This document shows positions 1 to 8,881 of a stretch of 64,000 bases of DNA, piece after piece (position 1 is the stretch's first letter; every line of letters starts with the position of its first letter). The stretch is from Sphingomonas sp. Root720 (GTDB lineage Bacteria > Pseudomonadota > Alphaproteobacteria > Sphingomonadales > Sphingomonadaceae). Below the pieces are notes generated by a model that was not told the DNA's origin, did not search any database, and worked only from the letters and a program-made list of their open reading frames with translations. The DNA lies in NCBI RefSeq assembly GCF_001428605.1, contig NZ_LMID01000015.1, positions 145,591 through 209,590 of the forward strand, read 5' to 3'. The position numbers and the translations under genes are program-made.

Positions 1-480
1 CTCGACCTCGGCCGCAACGATGTGGGCCGGGTGGCGCAGGCCGGAACGGTCGAGGTCACCGACAGCTATACGGTCGAGCATTACAGCCACGTCATGCACA
101 TCGTGTCGAACGTCGTCGGCCGGCTCGATCCGGCGCGGGATGCGCTCGACGCGTTGTTCGCGGGCTTTCCGGCCGGCACCGTCTCCGGCGCGCCCAAGGT
201 CCGCGCCTGCGAGATCATCGCCGAGCTCGAGCCCGAGACGCGGGGCGCCTATGCCGGCGGGGTCGGCTATTTCTCCCCCGACGGGTCGATGGACAGCTGC
301 ATCGTGCTGCGTACCGCGGTGGTCAAGGACGGCAAGATGCACGTCCAGGCCGGGGCCGGAATCGTCGCCGACAGCAACCCCGAATATGAGCGGCGCGAGT
401 GCGAGGCCAAGGCCGGAGCGCTGATCGCCGCGGCCCGCGAGGCGGTGGCCCGCGCGGGCGAGGCCGGCTTCGGACAATAA
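1..480 (+). CDS. trpE: Anthranilate synthase component I, C-terminal part (cut by window edge)
   Basis: The frame is open from base 1 to the TAA at 478-480 and gives the last 159 residues of a chorismate-utilising enzyme. TrpE converts chorismate and ammonia or glutamine nitrogen to anthranilate, the first step of tryptophan synthesis, in the cytosol. Visible family motifs in order are GRNDVGRV at the edge, GTVSGAPKVRACEII (the chorismate-site loop), GAYAGGVGYF, and AGAGIVADSNPEYE near the end. The AGAGIVADS block is typical of TrpE and PabB alike; I prefer TrpE because of the HIVSNVVGRL and SGAPKVRA wording, but PabB cannot be fully excluded without the N-terminus. The stop codon overlaps a small inverted repeat (473-490). 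Confidence 0.85.
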   Translation, partial: LDLGRNDVGRVAQAGTVEVTDSYTVEHYSHVMHIVSNVVGRLDPARDALDALFAGFPAGTVSGAPKVRACEIIAELEPETRGAYAGGVGYFSPDGSMDSCIVLRTAVVKDGKMHVQAGAGIVADSNPEYERRECEAKAGALIAAAREAVARAGEAGFGQ

Positions 481-529
481 CAATATTGTCAGCAGCTTAG
501 CCGTCCGTTTCGACGGTGTGACAATATTG
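473..529. promoter_or_regulatory. Paired CAATATTG palindromes upstream of the outer-membrane barrel gene
   Basis: The octamer CAATATTG occurs at 481-488, inside the longer inverted repeat GACAATA-N4-TATTGTC (473-490), and again at 522-529. The two centres are 41 bp apart, about four helical turns. A GC hairpin CCGTC-N6-GACGG (501-516) lies between them. In a genome this GC-rich, two identical AT-rich palindromes in a 140-bp gap look like operator half-sites or a weak trpE terminator plus an operator. The binding protein is unknown. Confidence 0.35.
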
Positions 530-623
530 CACCACTCGCGACAAAGCCGTCCTTGCGAGGGATCGAAACCGGATCGGAGCCGTTACCGCTTCGCCTTTAT
601 GGCAGCAGAAAGGGTTAGTAGAC

Positions 624-1442
624 ATGCGAGTTCTCATTTCCACCACCGCCGCGATCGCCCTGGCAGCGCTCGGCGCCAGTGCCGCTTCGGCACAGAGCAC
701 GTCCAACTGGACGGGTTTCTACGTGGGTGGCCAGCTTGGCTATGCTTGGCAGCCGCGCGACGGCGACGAGCAGGTCGTCTTCGATCGCAACCTCGACGGC
801 AATTTCGGCGACGCCTTCCCGAATTTCGCGCCGGGCAGCTGCGGCGGTTCGCCGACCTCGGCGGCTCCGGGCACGGGTTGCACCAAGGACAATGACGGCA
901 CGACCTGGAAGGTCCATGCCGGCTTCGACTATCAGTTCGGCGACACCAGCGGCCCCGTGGTCGGTGCCGTGGTCGAATATGGCAAGAGCTATCTGGTCGA
1001 CAGCGTCACCGCCTTCAGCACCACGCCCGCCGTCTACAAGATGCAGGCCAGGCTGCGGAACGATGGCGGGATCCGCGCCCGTGGCGGCTATTCGTTCAAC
1101 ACCGGCACGCTGATCTACGGCACCGGCGGTCTCGCCTATGGCAAGATCCGGAACCGCTTCTCGACCTCGAACGGCGTCAACACCTTCACCGTCGACAACC
1201 CCACCAAGGATGCCTGGGGTTACAATTACGGCGGCGGCATCGAGCAGAAGGTCGGCCCCTTCTCGGTCGGCGCGCTCTACCTGTTCACCGCTCTGAAGAA
1301 CAACGACAGCACGGTGCGCGCCTCGGGCGGCCCCGCCGGCGGTCCCTTCACGGCGCAGAACGCGTCGGGCACCGACTTCAAGCGGACCTTCAGCAAGTTC
1401 GGCTACCACTCGCTCATGGCGACGGTCAGCTACCGCTTCTGA
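624..1442 (+). CDS. Outer-membrane beta-barrel protein, Omp25-like porin family
   Basis: A 272-residue protein with a clear signal peptide (MRVLISTTAAIALAALGASAASAQ) and then NWTGFYVGGQLGYAW, the usual first strand of alphaproteobacterial outer-membrane beta-barrel (OMP_b-brl) proteins. Alternating aromatic/glycine strands follow (GTLIYGTGGLAYGKI, WGYNYGGGIEQKVG) and the chain ends in SYRF, a C-terminal phenylalanine typical of proteins inserted by the BAM complex. An extracellular loop near residues 55-95 carries a likely disulfide (GSCGG...GTGC). The start is supported by AAAGGG 8 bases upstream. It is a single-gene unit followed by a strong terminator. The exact role (surface structure or small-solute pore) cannot be told from sequence. 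Confidence 0.85.
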   Translation: MRVLISTTAAIALAALGASAASAQSTSNWTGFYVGGQLGYAWQPRDGDEQVVFDRNLDGNFGDAFPNFAPGSCGGSPTSAAPGTGCTKDNDGTTWKVHAGFDYQFGDTSGPVVGAVVEYGKSYLVDSVTAFSTTPAVYKMQARLRNDGGIRARGGYSFNTGTLIYGTGGLAYGKIRNRFSTSNGVNTFTVDNPTKDAWGYNYGGGIEQKVGPFSVGALYLFTALKNNDSTVRASGGPAGGPFTAQNASGTDFKRTFSKFGYHSLMATVSYRF

Positions 1443-1461
1443 TAGCGACGCGAACGCACGG

Positions 1462-1496
1462 AAAAGGGCCGGGAGCGACAGCTCCCGGCCCTTTTT
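1462..1496 (+). terminator. Rho-independent terminator after the barrel gene
   Basis: An 11-bp perfect stem GGGCCGGGAGC / GCTCCCGGCCC around a GACA loop is followed by TTTTT, with AAAA before the stem. It can work in both directions, so it may also serve the convergent protease gene on the minus strand. Confidence 0.9.
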
Positions 1497-1537
1497 CTCG
1501 TCCGCGTCGCTTCCCCTTCGGGGGAAGCGGAACGGAA

Positions 1538-3097
1538 TCAGTTGCGGAGCTGCACGCCCACATAGCGCGGCGGATTATTGCCGCGCTGGACGAACAGCAG
1601 CACCGTCGGGCGCTTGGCCTTCTGCGCGTCGGCGATCTGCGCGGCCGCCGCCTGGACGGTCGTCACCGGCACATTGTTGATCTGCAGGATGATGTCGCGC
1701 GGCTGGAAGCCGTTGGCCGCGGCGTCGCTCGACGGATCGACATAGTTGATCACCACCCCGCGCAGGGTGGCCGAGACGCCGAGCCGCCGCGCAATATCCG
1801 GCGTCAGCGTCTGCAGGCCGAGGCCGATCGCCGAACGGGTCGGCTGGTCGGGCGCGGACTGGCCGGCGCCGGGCACGCCGTCGTCCTGATCGTCGTCCAG
1901 ATTGCCGGCATTGGCGAGCTGGTCCTCCGGCGGACGTTCGCCCAGGGTCACCGTCACCGTCTTGCGTTGCCCCTCGCGAATCAGCTCGACCGGCAGGCGG
2001 GCGCCCACCGCGGCCTTGCCGACGATGTAGGACAGCGTGTTGTCGGGGGTGATCTCCTGATTGTCGACCTTGACGATCACGTCGCCTTGGCGGATGCCCG
2101 CCCGCGCCGCCGCCTCGCCGGGCTCGACCCGCGCGACGATCTCGCCGCGATCCTTGGCCAGGCCCAGGCTGCTGGCGATATCCTCGGTCATCGGCTGGAT
2201 GCCGACGCCCAGATAGCCGCGCCGCACCCGCTGGCCGGTGCGAAGCTGGTCGATGATCGGCTTGGCTTCCTCGGCCGGGATGGCGAAGCCGATGCCGACA
2301 TTGCCGCCGGTCGGCGAGAAGATCGCGGTGTTGATGCCGATCACATTGCCCTGGAGATCGAACATCGGGCCACCCGAATTGCCCTGGTTGATCGAGGCGT
2401 CGGTCTGGATGTAGCGATCATAGGGCCCGTTGATGCCGATCGAGCGGTGCAGCGCCGAGACGATGCCCGCGGTCACCGTGCCGCCGAGGCCGAACGGATT
2501 GCCGATCGCCACGACCCAGTCGCCGACCCGGGTGCGGGTCGAATCGCCGAACTGGACGAAGGGCAGGTTCTTCGCATCGATCTTGAGCAGCGCCAGATCC
2601 GACGTCTGGTCGCGGCCGACGATCGTCGCCTTATATTCCTTGCGGTCGGGCAAGGTGACGGTGATCGAGCTGACGACCGCTCCCGAACCGCCCTCGGGCG
2701 ACGCCGAGATCACATGGTTGTTGGTGACGACATAGCCGTCGGCCGAAATGATGAAGCCCGACCCGAGCGAGGTCGCTTCGCGCGTGATCGGCTTGCCGCC
2801 CTCGTCGGTGGCGCCACCGCCGAAGCGACGGAACAGCTCCTCGAACGGCGTGCCCGAGAAGGCGTTGCCGCCGCCGCGGACCTGGATCTTCTGGGTGGTC
2901 GAGATGTTGACGACCGCCGGTTGCAGCTTGGCGGCGAGGTCAGCGAAGCTCATCGGCGCACCCGGGCGGGGCGCCGCGGCGTTGATCGACCCCGGCGCAT
3001 TCTGCGCCACCTGGGCGCCGACGGGCTGCTGCAGGGTCAGGGTTGCAGCCGCACCGCCGGCCAGCAAGGCTGCGGTGATCCCATAGGCATAACGCAC
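1538..3097 (-). CDS. degP: Do-family periplasmic serine protease/chaperone (DegP/DegQ)
   Basis: This 519-residue protein degrades or refolds misfolded envelope proteins. A signal peptide precedes a trypsin-like domain with the triad His128 (TNNHVIS), Asp167 (SDLALLKID) and Ser241 (QGNSGGP). Two PDZ domains follow (about 270-360, GYLGVGIQ..., and 415-510, GLGLQTLTP...). The longest frame opens with TTG at 3106, but the strong AAGGAG abuts that codon with no spacing. The GTG at 3097 has the same AAGGAG at a 9-base distance and is my preferred start. It sits downstream of hflK-hflC in the same orientation, a common alphaproteobacterial arrangement that links it to membrane-protein quality control. 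Confidence 0.92.
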   Translation of the reverse strand: MRYAYGITAALLAGGAAATLTLQQPVGAQVAQNAPGSINAAAPRPGAPMSFADLAAKLQPAVVNISTTQKIQVRGGGNAFSGTPFEELFRRFGGGATDEGGKPITREATSLGSGFIISADGYVVTNNHVISASPEGGSGAVVSSITVTLPDRKEYKATIVGRDQTSDLALLKIDAKNLPFVQFGDSTRTRVGDWVVAIGNPFGLGGTVTAGIVSALHRSIGINGPYDRYIQTDASINQGNSGGPMFDLQGNVIGINTAIFSPTGGNVGIGFAIPAEEAKPIIDQLRTGQRVRRGYLGVGIQPMTEDIASSLGLAKDRGEIVARVEPGEAAARAGIRQGDVIVKVDNQEITPDNTLSYIVGKAAVGARLPVELIREGQRKTVTVTLGERPPEDQLANAGNLDDDQDDGVPGAGQSAPDQPTRSAIGLGLQTLTPDIARRLGVSATLRGVVINYVDPSSDAAANGFQPRDIILQINNVPVTTVQAAAAQIADAQKAKRPTVLLFVQRGNNPPRYVGVQLRN

Positions 3098-3204
3098 TTT
3101 GGCCAACTCCTTAAATCTCCTGTCCTGCCGTTGCCGATTTGCCGGGTGTCTTATCTCTTTCCCGATCGCTGAACCCCGGTTGAACGGCGCTGTTCCCTCT
3201 CGGT

Positions 3205-4074
3205 CTAGCGCCGTCCGCGGAATTCGCGCAGATATTCGTTGTCGGGCGACAGTATGACGTTGGACGAACCGGGCGCTTCGGTACCGTCGGTGCCGAAGGT
3301 CATCCGATAGGACTGCATCGCCCGGTAGAAATTGTAGAAATCGGGATCCTTGTTGAAGCTTTCGGCATAGGTGCCGGCCGCCTGGGCATCGGCCTCGGCG
3401 GTGATGATCTGCGCCTGCTTGCGGCCTTCGGCAAGGATCGACCGCGCTTCCTGCTCGCGCGCGGTGCGCATCCGGTTGAACGCCGAATCCAGTGGCGTGC
3501 CGTCGGGCAGGTCGGCCCGCTTGATGCGGACATCGACGATCGCGGCGCCATATTGGCGCGCGACGCGGTTCAGGCGCGTCTGGATATTGTCCATGACCTG
3601 CCCGCGCTCGGGGCTCAGCAGCGCCGCGAAGGGCCGCTTGCCGAGCTCGTTGCGGAGCGAGGATCCGAGGATCGGGCGCAGCGCCTCCTCGACCCGGCGC
3701 TCGCTGCCGGCGGTGATCGCCATGCGCAGCGGATCGACGATGCGGTAGCGGGCATAGGCGTCGACCTCGAGCCGGAGCTGGTCGGTCGACAGCACCGACT
3801 GGCGCTCCATGTCGAAGTCGCGGACGCGTTTGTCGATCCAGGTTATCTGGTCGATGAACGGGATCTTGAAGATCACGCCCGCGCCGGTCGCGCCGAAATC
3901 CTCATTGGGACGATAGGCGTTGTAGACCGTCTCGGGCTTGCCGAAGCGGACGACGAGCGCCTGCTTTGTCTCGGGCACCACGGCGACGATGCTGCTGAGC
4001 ACGATCACCACGGCGATCGCGGCGATGGCCCAGCCGATCACGGTGCGGCTGGCGAAATTGTCGCTGACGTTCAT
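3205..4074 (-). CDS. hflC: HflC, SPFH-domain regulator of the FtsH protease
   Basis: The protein has 289 residues with one N-terminal membrane anchor (about 13-32) followed by a periplasmic SPFH/band-7 domain (VPETKQALVVRFGKP...). A long Ala/Glu-rich helix follows (REQEARSILAEGRKQAQIITAEADAQAAGTY..., given here in part). HflC pairs with HflK to form a cage around FtsH and limits proteolysis of membrane proteins. The ATG overlaps the hflK stop (ATGA), showing translational coupling, and degP follows on the same strand. Confidence 0.93.
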   Translation of the reverse strand: MNVSDNFASRTVIGWAIAAIAVVIVLSSIVAVVPETKQALVVRFGKPETVYNAYRPNEDFGATGAGVIFKIPFIDQITWIDKRVRDFDMERQSVLSTDQLRLEVDAYARYRIVDPLRMAITAGSERRVEEALRPILGSSLRNELGKRPFAALLSPERGQVMDNIQTRLNRVARQYGAAIVDVRIKRADLPDGTPLDSAFNRMRTAREQEARSILAEGRKQAQIITAEADAQAAGTYAESFNKDPDFYNFYRAMQSYRMTFGTDGTEAPGSSNVILSPDNEYLREFRGRR

Positions 4075-5123
4075 TGTTGGGCCGCCGGCTTGGGCTGCGC
4101 GGGGGGCAGCGGGAGATAGGGCATGACGTTCGGCGCCTCGATCACCGTCTTGTCGGTCTTGGCCAGGACGCGCTCCATCGTCTCGTAATACATGCGGCGG
4201 CGGGTCACCTCGGGGGCGAGCCGATACTCGGCATAGACCTTGTCGAACGCCGCCGCCTCACCCTCGGCTTTCGCGCCGAGCTGCTGGGCATAGGCGCGCG
4301 CCTCGTTGAGATAGGCCTGCGCCTGTTGCTGCGCGGCCGAGACCGACTTGAACGCCTCGACCACCGCGCTCGGCGGATCGGCCTGCTTGATCGCGACGCC
4401 CTGCACGGTGACGCCCGAACGATAGCTGTCGAGGATCTCCTGCATGCGCTGCTGGACGCGGCCCTCGATCTGGCTGCGCTGCGGACCCATCGCATCGTTG
4501 AGCGCGACACGGGCGATCTCCGCGCGCATCGCGCTTTCGGCGACCTCGGCGACGGTCTCGTCGGGGTCGGCCAGCTCGTAGAGATAGAGCTCGGGGTCGC
4601 GGATGTTCCAGCGCACCGAATACGCGAGGTCGATGATGTTCTGGTCGCCGGTCAGCATCAGGTTCTGGCTGTTGCCACCACCCCCGGGGATGTCCTTGAC
4701 CCGGATATCCTCGATGTCGATCTTGGTGACGATATCGATCGGCGCGGGGAAGGAGAAGCGCATGCCGGGCTCGAGCGTCCCCGCATAGGAGCCGAAGCGG
4801 GTGATCACGCCGCGCTCCTGCGGGTCGATGCGATGGCCGCTCGTCCAGAGGATCCAGATCAGCAGCAGGCCGCCGATCGCCCAGAGGGCGAAGCGTCCGG
4901 CCTCGGGCTCGGGCCCGCCGCGGCCGCCGAAGCGGGCGCGGCCGCGCCGCAGCAGCTCGTCGAGCGCCGAGCGGCCCGCGGGTCCGGGCCGGCCGCGCGG
5001 CGGCTGGTTCCAGGGGTTGCCGTCACCGCCACCCCCGTCGCCACCCGATCCTCCTCCGCCCCACGGCCCGCCCTCGTTGAGCATCGGCCGCGGCACCATT
5101 CCGCTGCTATCGCTGTCGTTCAT
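4071..5123 (-). CDS. hflK: HflK, SPFH-domain partner of HflC
   Basis: A 350-residue HflK. The first 80 residues are a Gly/Pro/Arg-rich cytoplasmic tail (GGGGSGGDGGGGDGNPW), as usual for HflK. A membrane segment follows (about 83-101, LWAIGGLLLIWILW), then the SPFH domain (IDPQERGVITRFGSYAG) and a coiled helix (AYLNEARAYAQQLGAKAEGE). The frame stays open to 5189, but the ATG at 5123 is chosen because the preceding stretch has no HflK character and would reach almost to the divergent mrp start. It is the first gene of the hflK-hflC-degP unit. Confidence 0.92.
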   Translation of the reverse strand: MNDSDSSGMVPRPMLNEGGPWGGGGSGGDGGGGDGNPWNQPPRGRPGPAGRSALDELLRRGRARFGGRGGPEPEAGRFALWAIGGLLLIWILWTSGHRIDPQERGVITRFGSYAGTLEPGMRFSFPAPIDIVTKIDIEDIRVKDIPGGGGNSQNLMLTGDQNIIDLAYSVRWNIRDPELYLYELADPDETVAEVAESAMRAEIARVALNDAMGPQRSQIEGRVQQRMQEILDSYRSGVTVQGVAIKQADPPSAVVEAFKSVSAAQQQAQAYLNEARAYAQQLGAKAEGEAAAFDKVYAEYRLAPEVTRRRMYYETMERVLAKTDKTVIEAPNVMPYLPLPPAQPKPAAQQ

Positions 5124-5194
5124 CCGATCATTATAGGTGCGGATCGGCGGAAAAACAGTGCTCTTTCCAAGCGGAGCCCTTATTTGCACGCCCC

Positions 5195-6196
5195 ATGGAC
5201 ATGACAGACTCGCTTCCCGCCGCGCTCGACGCCGTCCCGGATCCCATTAGCGGCAAGGGGCTGATCGCCAGCGGACGCGCCGCGGCGCCGCGCTTCGAGG
5301 ACGGTACGGCCAGCGTCGTCGTCGACGTGACCGGCCTGTCCGGGGATGCCCGGAGCAAGCTGGAAACGGCGGTAAAGCAGGCGCTGATCGCGGTCCCCGG
5401 CGTCGAGACGGTCCGGGTCGCGATGACCGCGGAGAAGCGCGGCCGCAAGATCATCGCGGTCGGATCGGGCAAGGGCGGGGTCGGCAAGTCGACCCTTTCC
5501 GCCAACCTCGCCGTCGCGCTGAAACGGATGGGCCGCAAGGTCGGGCTGGTCGATGCCGATATCTACGGCCCCTCGCAGGCACGACTGCTGGCGACCGAGT
5601 GCATGCGCCCGACCGCGCAGGGGCAGAAGATGGACCCCGTCATGTCGCCGCACGGCGTACCCATGCTGTCGATGGCGCAGCTCGTGAAGCCGGGGCAGGC
5701 GATCGCCTGGCGCGGGCCGATGGCGGGCAATGCGCTCGGCCAGCTGGTCGATGCCGAATGGGGCGATGTCGAGCTGCTGATCCTCGACCTGCCGCCGGGC
5801 ACCGGCGACGTCCAGCTGACGATGGTCCAGAAATACAAGCCGGTCGGCGCGGTGATCGTGTCGACCCCGCAGGACCTGGCCCTGATCGACGCCACCCGCG
5901 CGATCGACTTCTTCAACCAGGCGCATGTGCCGATCATCGGCGTCGTCGAGAACATGGCGGGCTATGCCTGCCCACATTGCGGCGAGATATCCGACCCGTT
6001 CGGCCAGGGCGGCGCGCAGGCGGCGGCGATGGCGATGGACCTGCCCTTCCTCGGCCGGGTACCGCTCGACATCGGCATCCGCACCGCCTCCGACGCGGGG
6101 CGCCCGCCGGCGGCGGACGCGGACGACGCGGTCTTCGCACCGCTCGCCGCACGGATCGCCGACTGGTTGAACCCGGCGAAGCCCGCATCATTTTAG
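5195..6196 (+). CDS. mrp: Mrp/ApbC-type P-loop ATPase, iron-sulfur cluster carrier
   Basis: This 333-residue protein belongs to the Mrp/NBP35 family, which carries and delivers 4Fe-4S clusters in the cytosol. The deviant Walker A GSGKGGVGKSTLSANLA lies at about residues 90-106, the Walker A' aspartate in GLVDADIYGPS, and the C-terminal cluster-binding CPHC (AGYACPHCGE) at about 252-261. The N-terminal 75 residues resemble a shortened DUF59 domain (GLSGDARSKLETAVKQAL). It is divergent from hflK, with a 71-bp gap holding both promoters. ATG 5195 and ATG 5201 are both possible starts. Confidence 0.93.
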   Translation: MDMTDSLPAALDAVPDPISGKGLIASGRAAAPRFEDGTASVVVDVTGLSGDARSKLETAVKQALIAVPGVETVRVAMTAEKRGRKIIAVGSGKGGVGKSTLSANLAVALKRMGRKVGLVDADIYGPSQARLLATECMRPTAQGQKMDPVMSPHGVPMLSMAQLVKPGQAIAWRGPMAGNALGQLVDAEWGDVELLILDLPPGTGDVQLTMVQKYKPVGAVIVSTPQDLALIDATRAIDFFNQAHVPIIGVVENMAGYACPHCGEISDPFGQGGAQAAAMAMDLPFLGRVPLDIGIRTASDAGRPPAADADDAVFAPLAARIADWLNPAKPASF

Positions 6197-6220
6197 GGGG
6201 ACCATTTCGGGAGCTTCGCC

Positions 6221-6637
6221 ATGCCTCTGACCGCCGACCAGGATATCGCCGACCTCCTCCGCACCGCGAAGACCATCGCGATGGTCGGCGCCAGCGACCG
6301 CCCCGACCGGCCGAGCCACGGCGTGATGCGCTTCCTGCTGTCGCGCGGCTATGACGTGATCCCGGTCAATCCCCAGCTCGCGGGCCAGCGGATCCACGAC
6401 CGGCCGGTCGTGGCGACCCTCGCCGAGATCCACGAGCCGATCGACATCGTCGACATCTTCCGCAACTCGACCGCCGCCGGCCCGGTGATCGACGACGCCG
6501 TCGCCGCCGGCGCGAAGGCGGTGTGGACCCAGCTCGGGGTGTTCAACGACGACGCGGTCGCCCGGGCCGAAAGCGCCGGACTGAAGGCGGTGGTCAACCG
6601 CTGCCCCGCGATCGAGATCCCGCGCCTGGGACTTTGA
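6221..6637 (+). CDS. CoA-binding domain protein (YccU type)
   Basis: A 138-residue single-domain Rossmann protein of the CoA-binding family. The nucleotide loop is IAMVGASDRPDRPSHGVM (about residues 18-35), followed by GYDVIPVNPQLAGQ and the family-typical AVWTQLGVFNDDA and VVNRCPAIE. The conserved Cys in VNRCP is present. Family members bind CoA or related nucleotides, but the physiological role is unclear. It lies 24 bp behind mrp in the same direction and is probably co-transcribed. Confidence 0.85.
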   Translation: MPLTADQDIADLLRTAKTIAMVGASDRPDRPSHGVMRFLLSRGYDVIPVNPQLAGQRIHDRPVVATLAEIHEPIDIVDIFRNSTAAGPVIDDAVAAGAKAVWTQLGVFNDDAVARAESAGLKAVVNRCPAIEIPRLGL

Positions 6638-6672
6638 GGAATCCGTCGATCCTTCGACGGAAGGATCGGGAG

Positions 6673-7452
6673 CTACCGAACCACCGCCGTCGCCGCGCGC
6701 GTCGCCAGCCGTTCGACCGCGTCGGCATGGATCGCCGGGGCCGTCGCCAGCACCCCGAACTGCTCGCCCCTGGTGCTGTTGTAGCGGAGCGGGCGGCCGA
6801 GCGCGTCGGTGACGGTCGCCCCCGCTTCCTGCGCGATCAGCGCGGCGGCGGCGATGTCCCATTCATGGCCCCAGCGCAGGGTCGCCAGCAGATCGGCCTG
6901 TCCGGCGGCCACCATCGCGATGCGCAGCGCGATCGAATTGGGCTTGCCGACCGTCACCAGATCGGAATCGCCGCGCGCCAGCACGTCGGCCGGTACCCGC
7001 GCGCCGGGCAGCTCGCGGCGCGCCGAGGCGCGGATCGCCTCGCCGTTGCGGGTGGCGCCATGGCCGGCACGGGCGCGCCAATGCTCGCCGCGCGCGGGCG
7101 CATCGAGCACGCCGATCACCGGGCGGCCGCCTTCGACCAGCGCGATCGAGACCGCCCATCCCTCGCGGCCACGGACATAGTCGCGCGTGCCGTCGATCGG
7201 ATCGACCACCCAGACGCGCACGCAATTGAGCCGCTCGGCGCTGTCGACGGTCTCCTCCGACAGCCAGCCGGCCTCCGGATCGATCGCCATCAGGCGTTCG
7301 TGCAGCAGCGCGTCGGCCGCGAGATCGATGTCGCAGACCGGGCTGCCCGGCGTCTTGTCCCAATATTTGAACTCGCCGCGCCACGAGGCGTGCGCCATCG
7401 CGCCGACCTCGGCCGCGACCGCACTTACCGCTTCGAGGAGTCCATCAGGCAC
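6673..7452 (-). CDS. Inositol monophosphatase family phosphatase
   Basis: A 259-residue Mg-dependent phosphatase of the IMPase/CysQ superfamily. Metal-binding motifs are WLSEET (about 64-69), VVDPIDGTRDYVRG (about 82-95) and WDIAAAALIAQEAGA (about 201-215), all intact. Substrates in the family include inositol phosphate, PAP (CysQ) and histidinol phosphate; the sequence does not decide. The start is GTG at 7452, overlapping the end of pmbA by 8 bases, which indicates coupling with the upstream gene. Confidence 0.88.
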   Translation of the reverse strand: MPDGLLEAVSAVAAEVGAMAHASWRGEFKYWDKTPGSPVCDIDLAADALLHERLMAIDPEAGWLSEETVDSAERLNCVRVWVVDPIDGTRDYVRGREGWAVSIALVEGGRPVIGVLDAPARGEHWRARAGHGATRNGEAIRASARRELPGARVPADVLARGDSDLVTVGKPNSIALRIAMVAAGQADLLATLRWGHEWDIAAAALIAQEAGATVTDALGRPLRYNSTRGEQFGVLATAPAIHADAVERLATRAATAVVR

Positions 7453-8791
7453 CGGCGACCGTCATCCCTTCGATCCTGATCGTCGGAGCATCAACGGCGC
7501 GGCGGAAGACAAGATCCGACGCCGGGGTCAGTTCCCGGAACATGTCCTTGAGATTGCCGGCGACGGTGATCTCGGCAACGGGCTCGCAGATCCGCCCGTC
7601 GCGGATCACGAAGCCCGAAGCGCCCCGGCTATAGTCGCCGGTCACGCCGTTGACGCCCTGCCCGATCAGCTCGGTGACGTAGACGCCCAGCTTGATGTCG
7701 GCGATCAGCTCCTCGGGCGAGAGCGATCCCGCCTCCAGGTAGAGATTGGTCAGCCCCGCGCCCGGGGGGCCGCCGACGCCGCGGGTGGCGTGGCCGGTCG
7801 GTTCCAGCCCGAGCTGGCGCGCCGAGGCCGAGTCCATGATCCAGCCGGTCAGCACGCCGTCGGCGATGATGTCGCGAGCCTGGGTCGGCAGCCCTTCCCC
7901 GTCGAACGGCTTGGACCGCAGCCCGCGCTTGCGCAGCGGGTCGTCGCGCACGACGATGCCCGTGGCGAAGATCCGCTCGCCCAGCTTGTCGAGCAGGAAG
8001 CTGGTCCGCCGCGCGACCGCCGAACCGGTGATCGCGCCGGCGAGGTGGCCGAGCAGCCCCGATCCGACCCGTGGATCATAGACCACCGGCAGCGCGCCGC
8101 TCGACAGCTTGCCGGGGTTGAGCCGCTTGACCGCACGGTCGCCGGCGCGGGCGCCGATCGCCGTCGCATCCTCCAGGTCGGACAGGTGGCGGGCCGAATG
8201 ATAGGCATAGTCGCGCTGCATGCCGCCGCCTTCGCCGGCTATGACGCTGGCCGAGCAGCCATAGCCGCTGCTCGAATAGCCGCGCGCGAACCCGGTGCTG
8301 GTGGCGAGCGCGATGACGGAGCGGCTGGCCGAGGCGCCCGCGCCCTCGCTGTTGGTGATGCCCTGGACGGCGCGGGCGGCCGCCTCGGCAGCCTCGGCGC
8401 GCTCGCGCAACTCGGCCGGCGACGGATCGACGCCATCGTCGCCGTCGATGTCGGGCACCGGTCCGCGCAGCAGCCGGTCCTCGGGCGCGAGGCCGGCATA
8501 GGGATCCTCGGGCGCCTCGCGCGCCATCGCCACCGCGCGATCGACGAGCGCGTCGAGCGCCGGCTGCGACAGATCGGAGGAAGAGACGCTCGCCGAGCGG
8601 CTGCCGACGAACAGCCTGAGGCCGATCTCCTCGCCCTCCGACCGTTCGACGTCCTCGAGCGCGCCGAGGCGCACCGAGACCTGGGTCGAGTTGTTGCAGA
8701 CGTAGATCACGTCGGCGGCATCGGCACCGGCCTTGCGCGCGGCGGCGGCGAGATCGGCGGTGCGGCTTTCGGCTTCGGAGAGGCTGAGCAT
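7445..8791 (-). CDS. pmbA: TldD/PmbA family metalloprotease subunit
   Basis: The protein has 448 residues. PmbA (TldE) works with TldD in degrading flexible peptides and maturing some modified peptides. Family features seen are GLRLFVGSRSASVSSSDLS (about 55-75), SRSVIALATSTGFARGY, and the C-terminal block ARGVGGPPGAGLTNLYLEAG with GVNGVTGDYSRGASGFVIRDG. It lacks the HExxxH zinc motif of TldD, as expected for the TldE/PmbA partner. No tldD occurs in the window. It overlaps the phosphatase gene by 8 bases. Confidence 0.9.
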   Translation of the reverse strand: MLSLSEAESRTADLAAAARKAGADAADVIYVCNNSTQVSVRLGALEDVERSEGEEIGLRLFVGSRSASVSSSDLSQPALDALVDRAVAMAREAPEDPYAGLAPEDRLLRGPVPDIDGDDGVDPSPAELRERAEAAEAAARAVQGITNSEGAGASASRSVIALATSTGFARGYSSSGYGCSASVIAGEGGGMQRDYAYHSARHLSDLEDATAIGARAGDRAVKRLNPGKLSSGALPVVYDPRVGSGLLGHLAGAITGSAVARRTSFLLDKLGERIFATGIVVRDDPLRKRGLRSKPFDGEGLPTQARDIIADGVLTGWIMDSASARQLGLEPTGHATRGVGGPPGAGLTNLYLEAGSLSPEELIADIKLGVYVTELIGQGVNGVTGDYSRGASGFVIRDGRICEPVAEITVAGNLKDMFRELTPASDLVFRRAVDAPTIRIEGMTVAGA

Positions 8792-8881
8792 GTCGGCGAC
8801 TTAGGTACGCCGGTCCCGAAGGTCAAAGGGTAAAGGCTTCCAGACCCCGCTCGCGCCTTCGCCGGAGCGCGAATGACAAGG

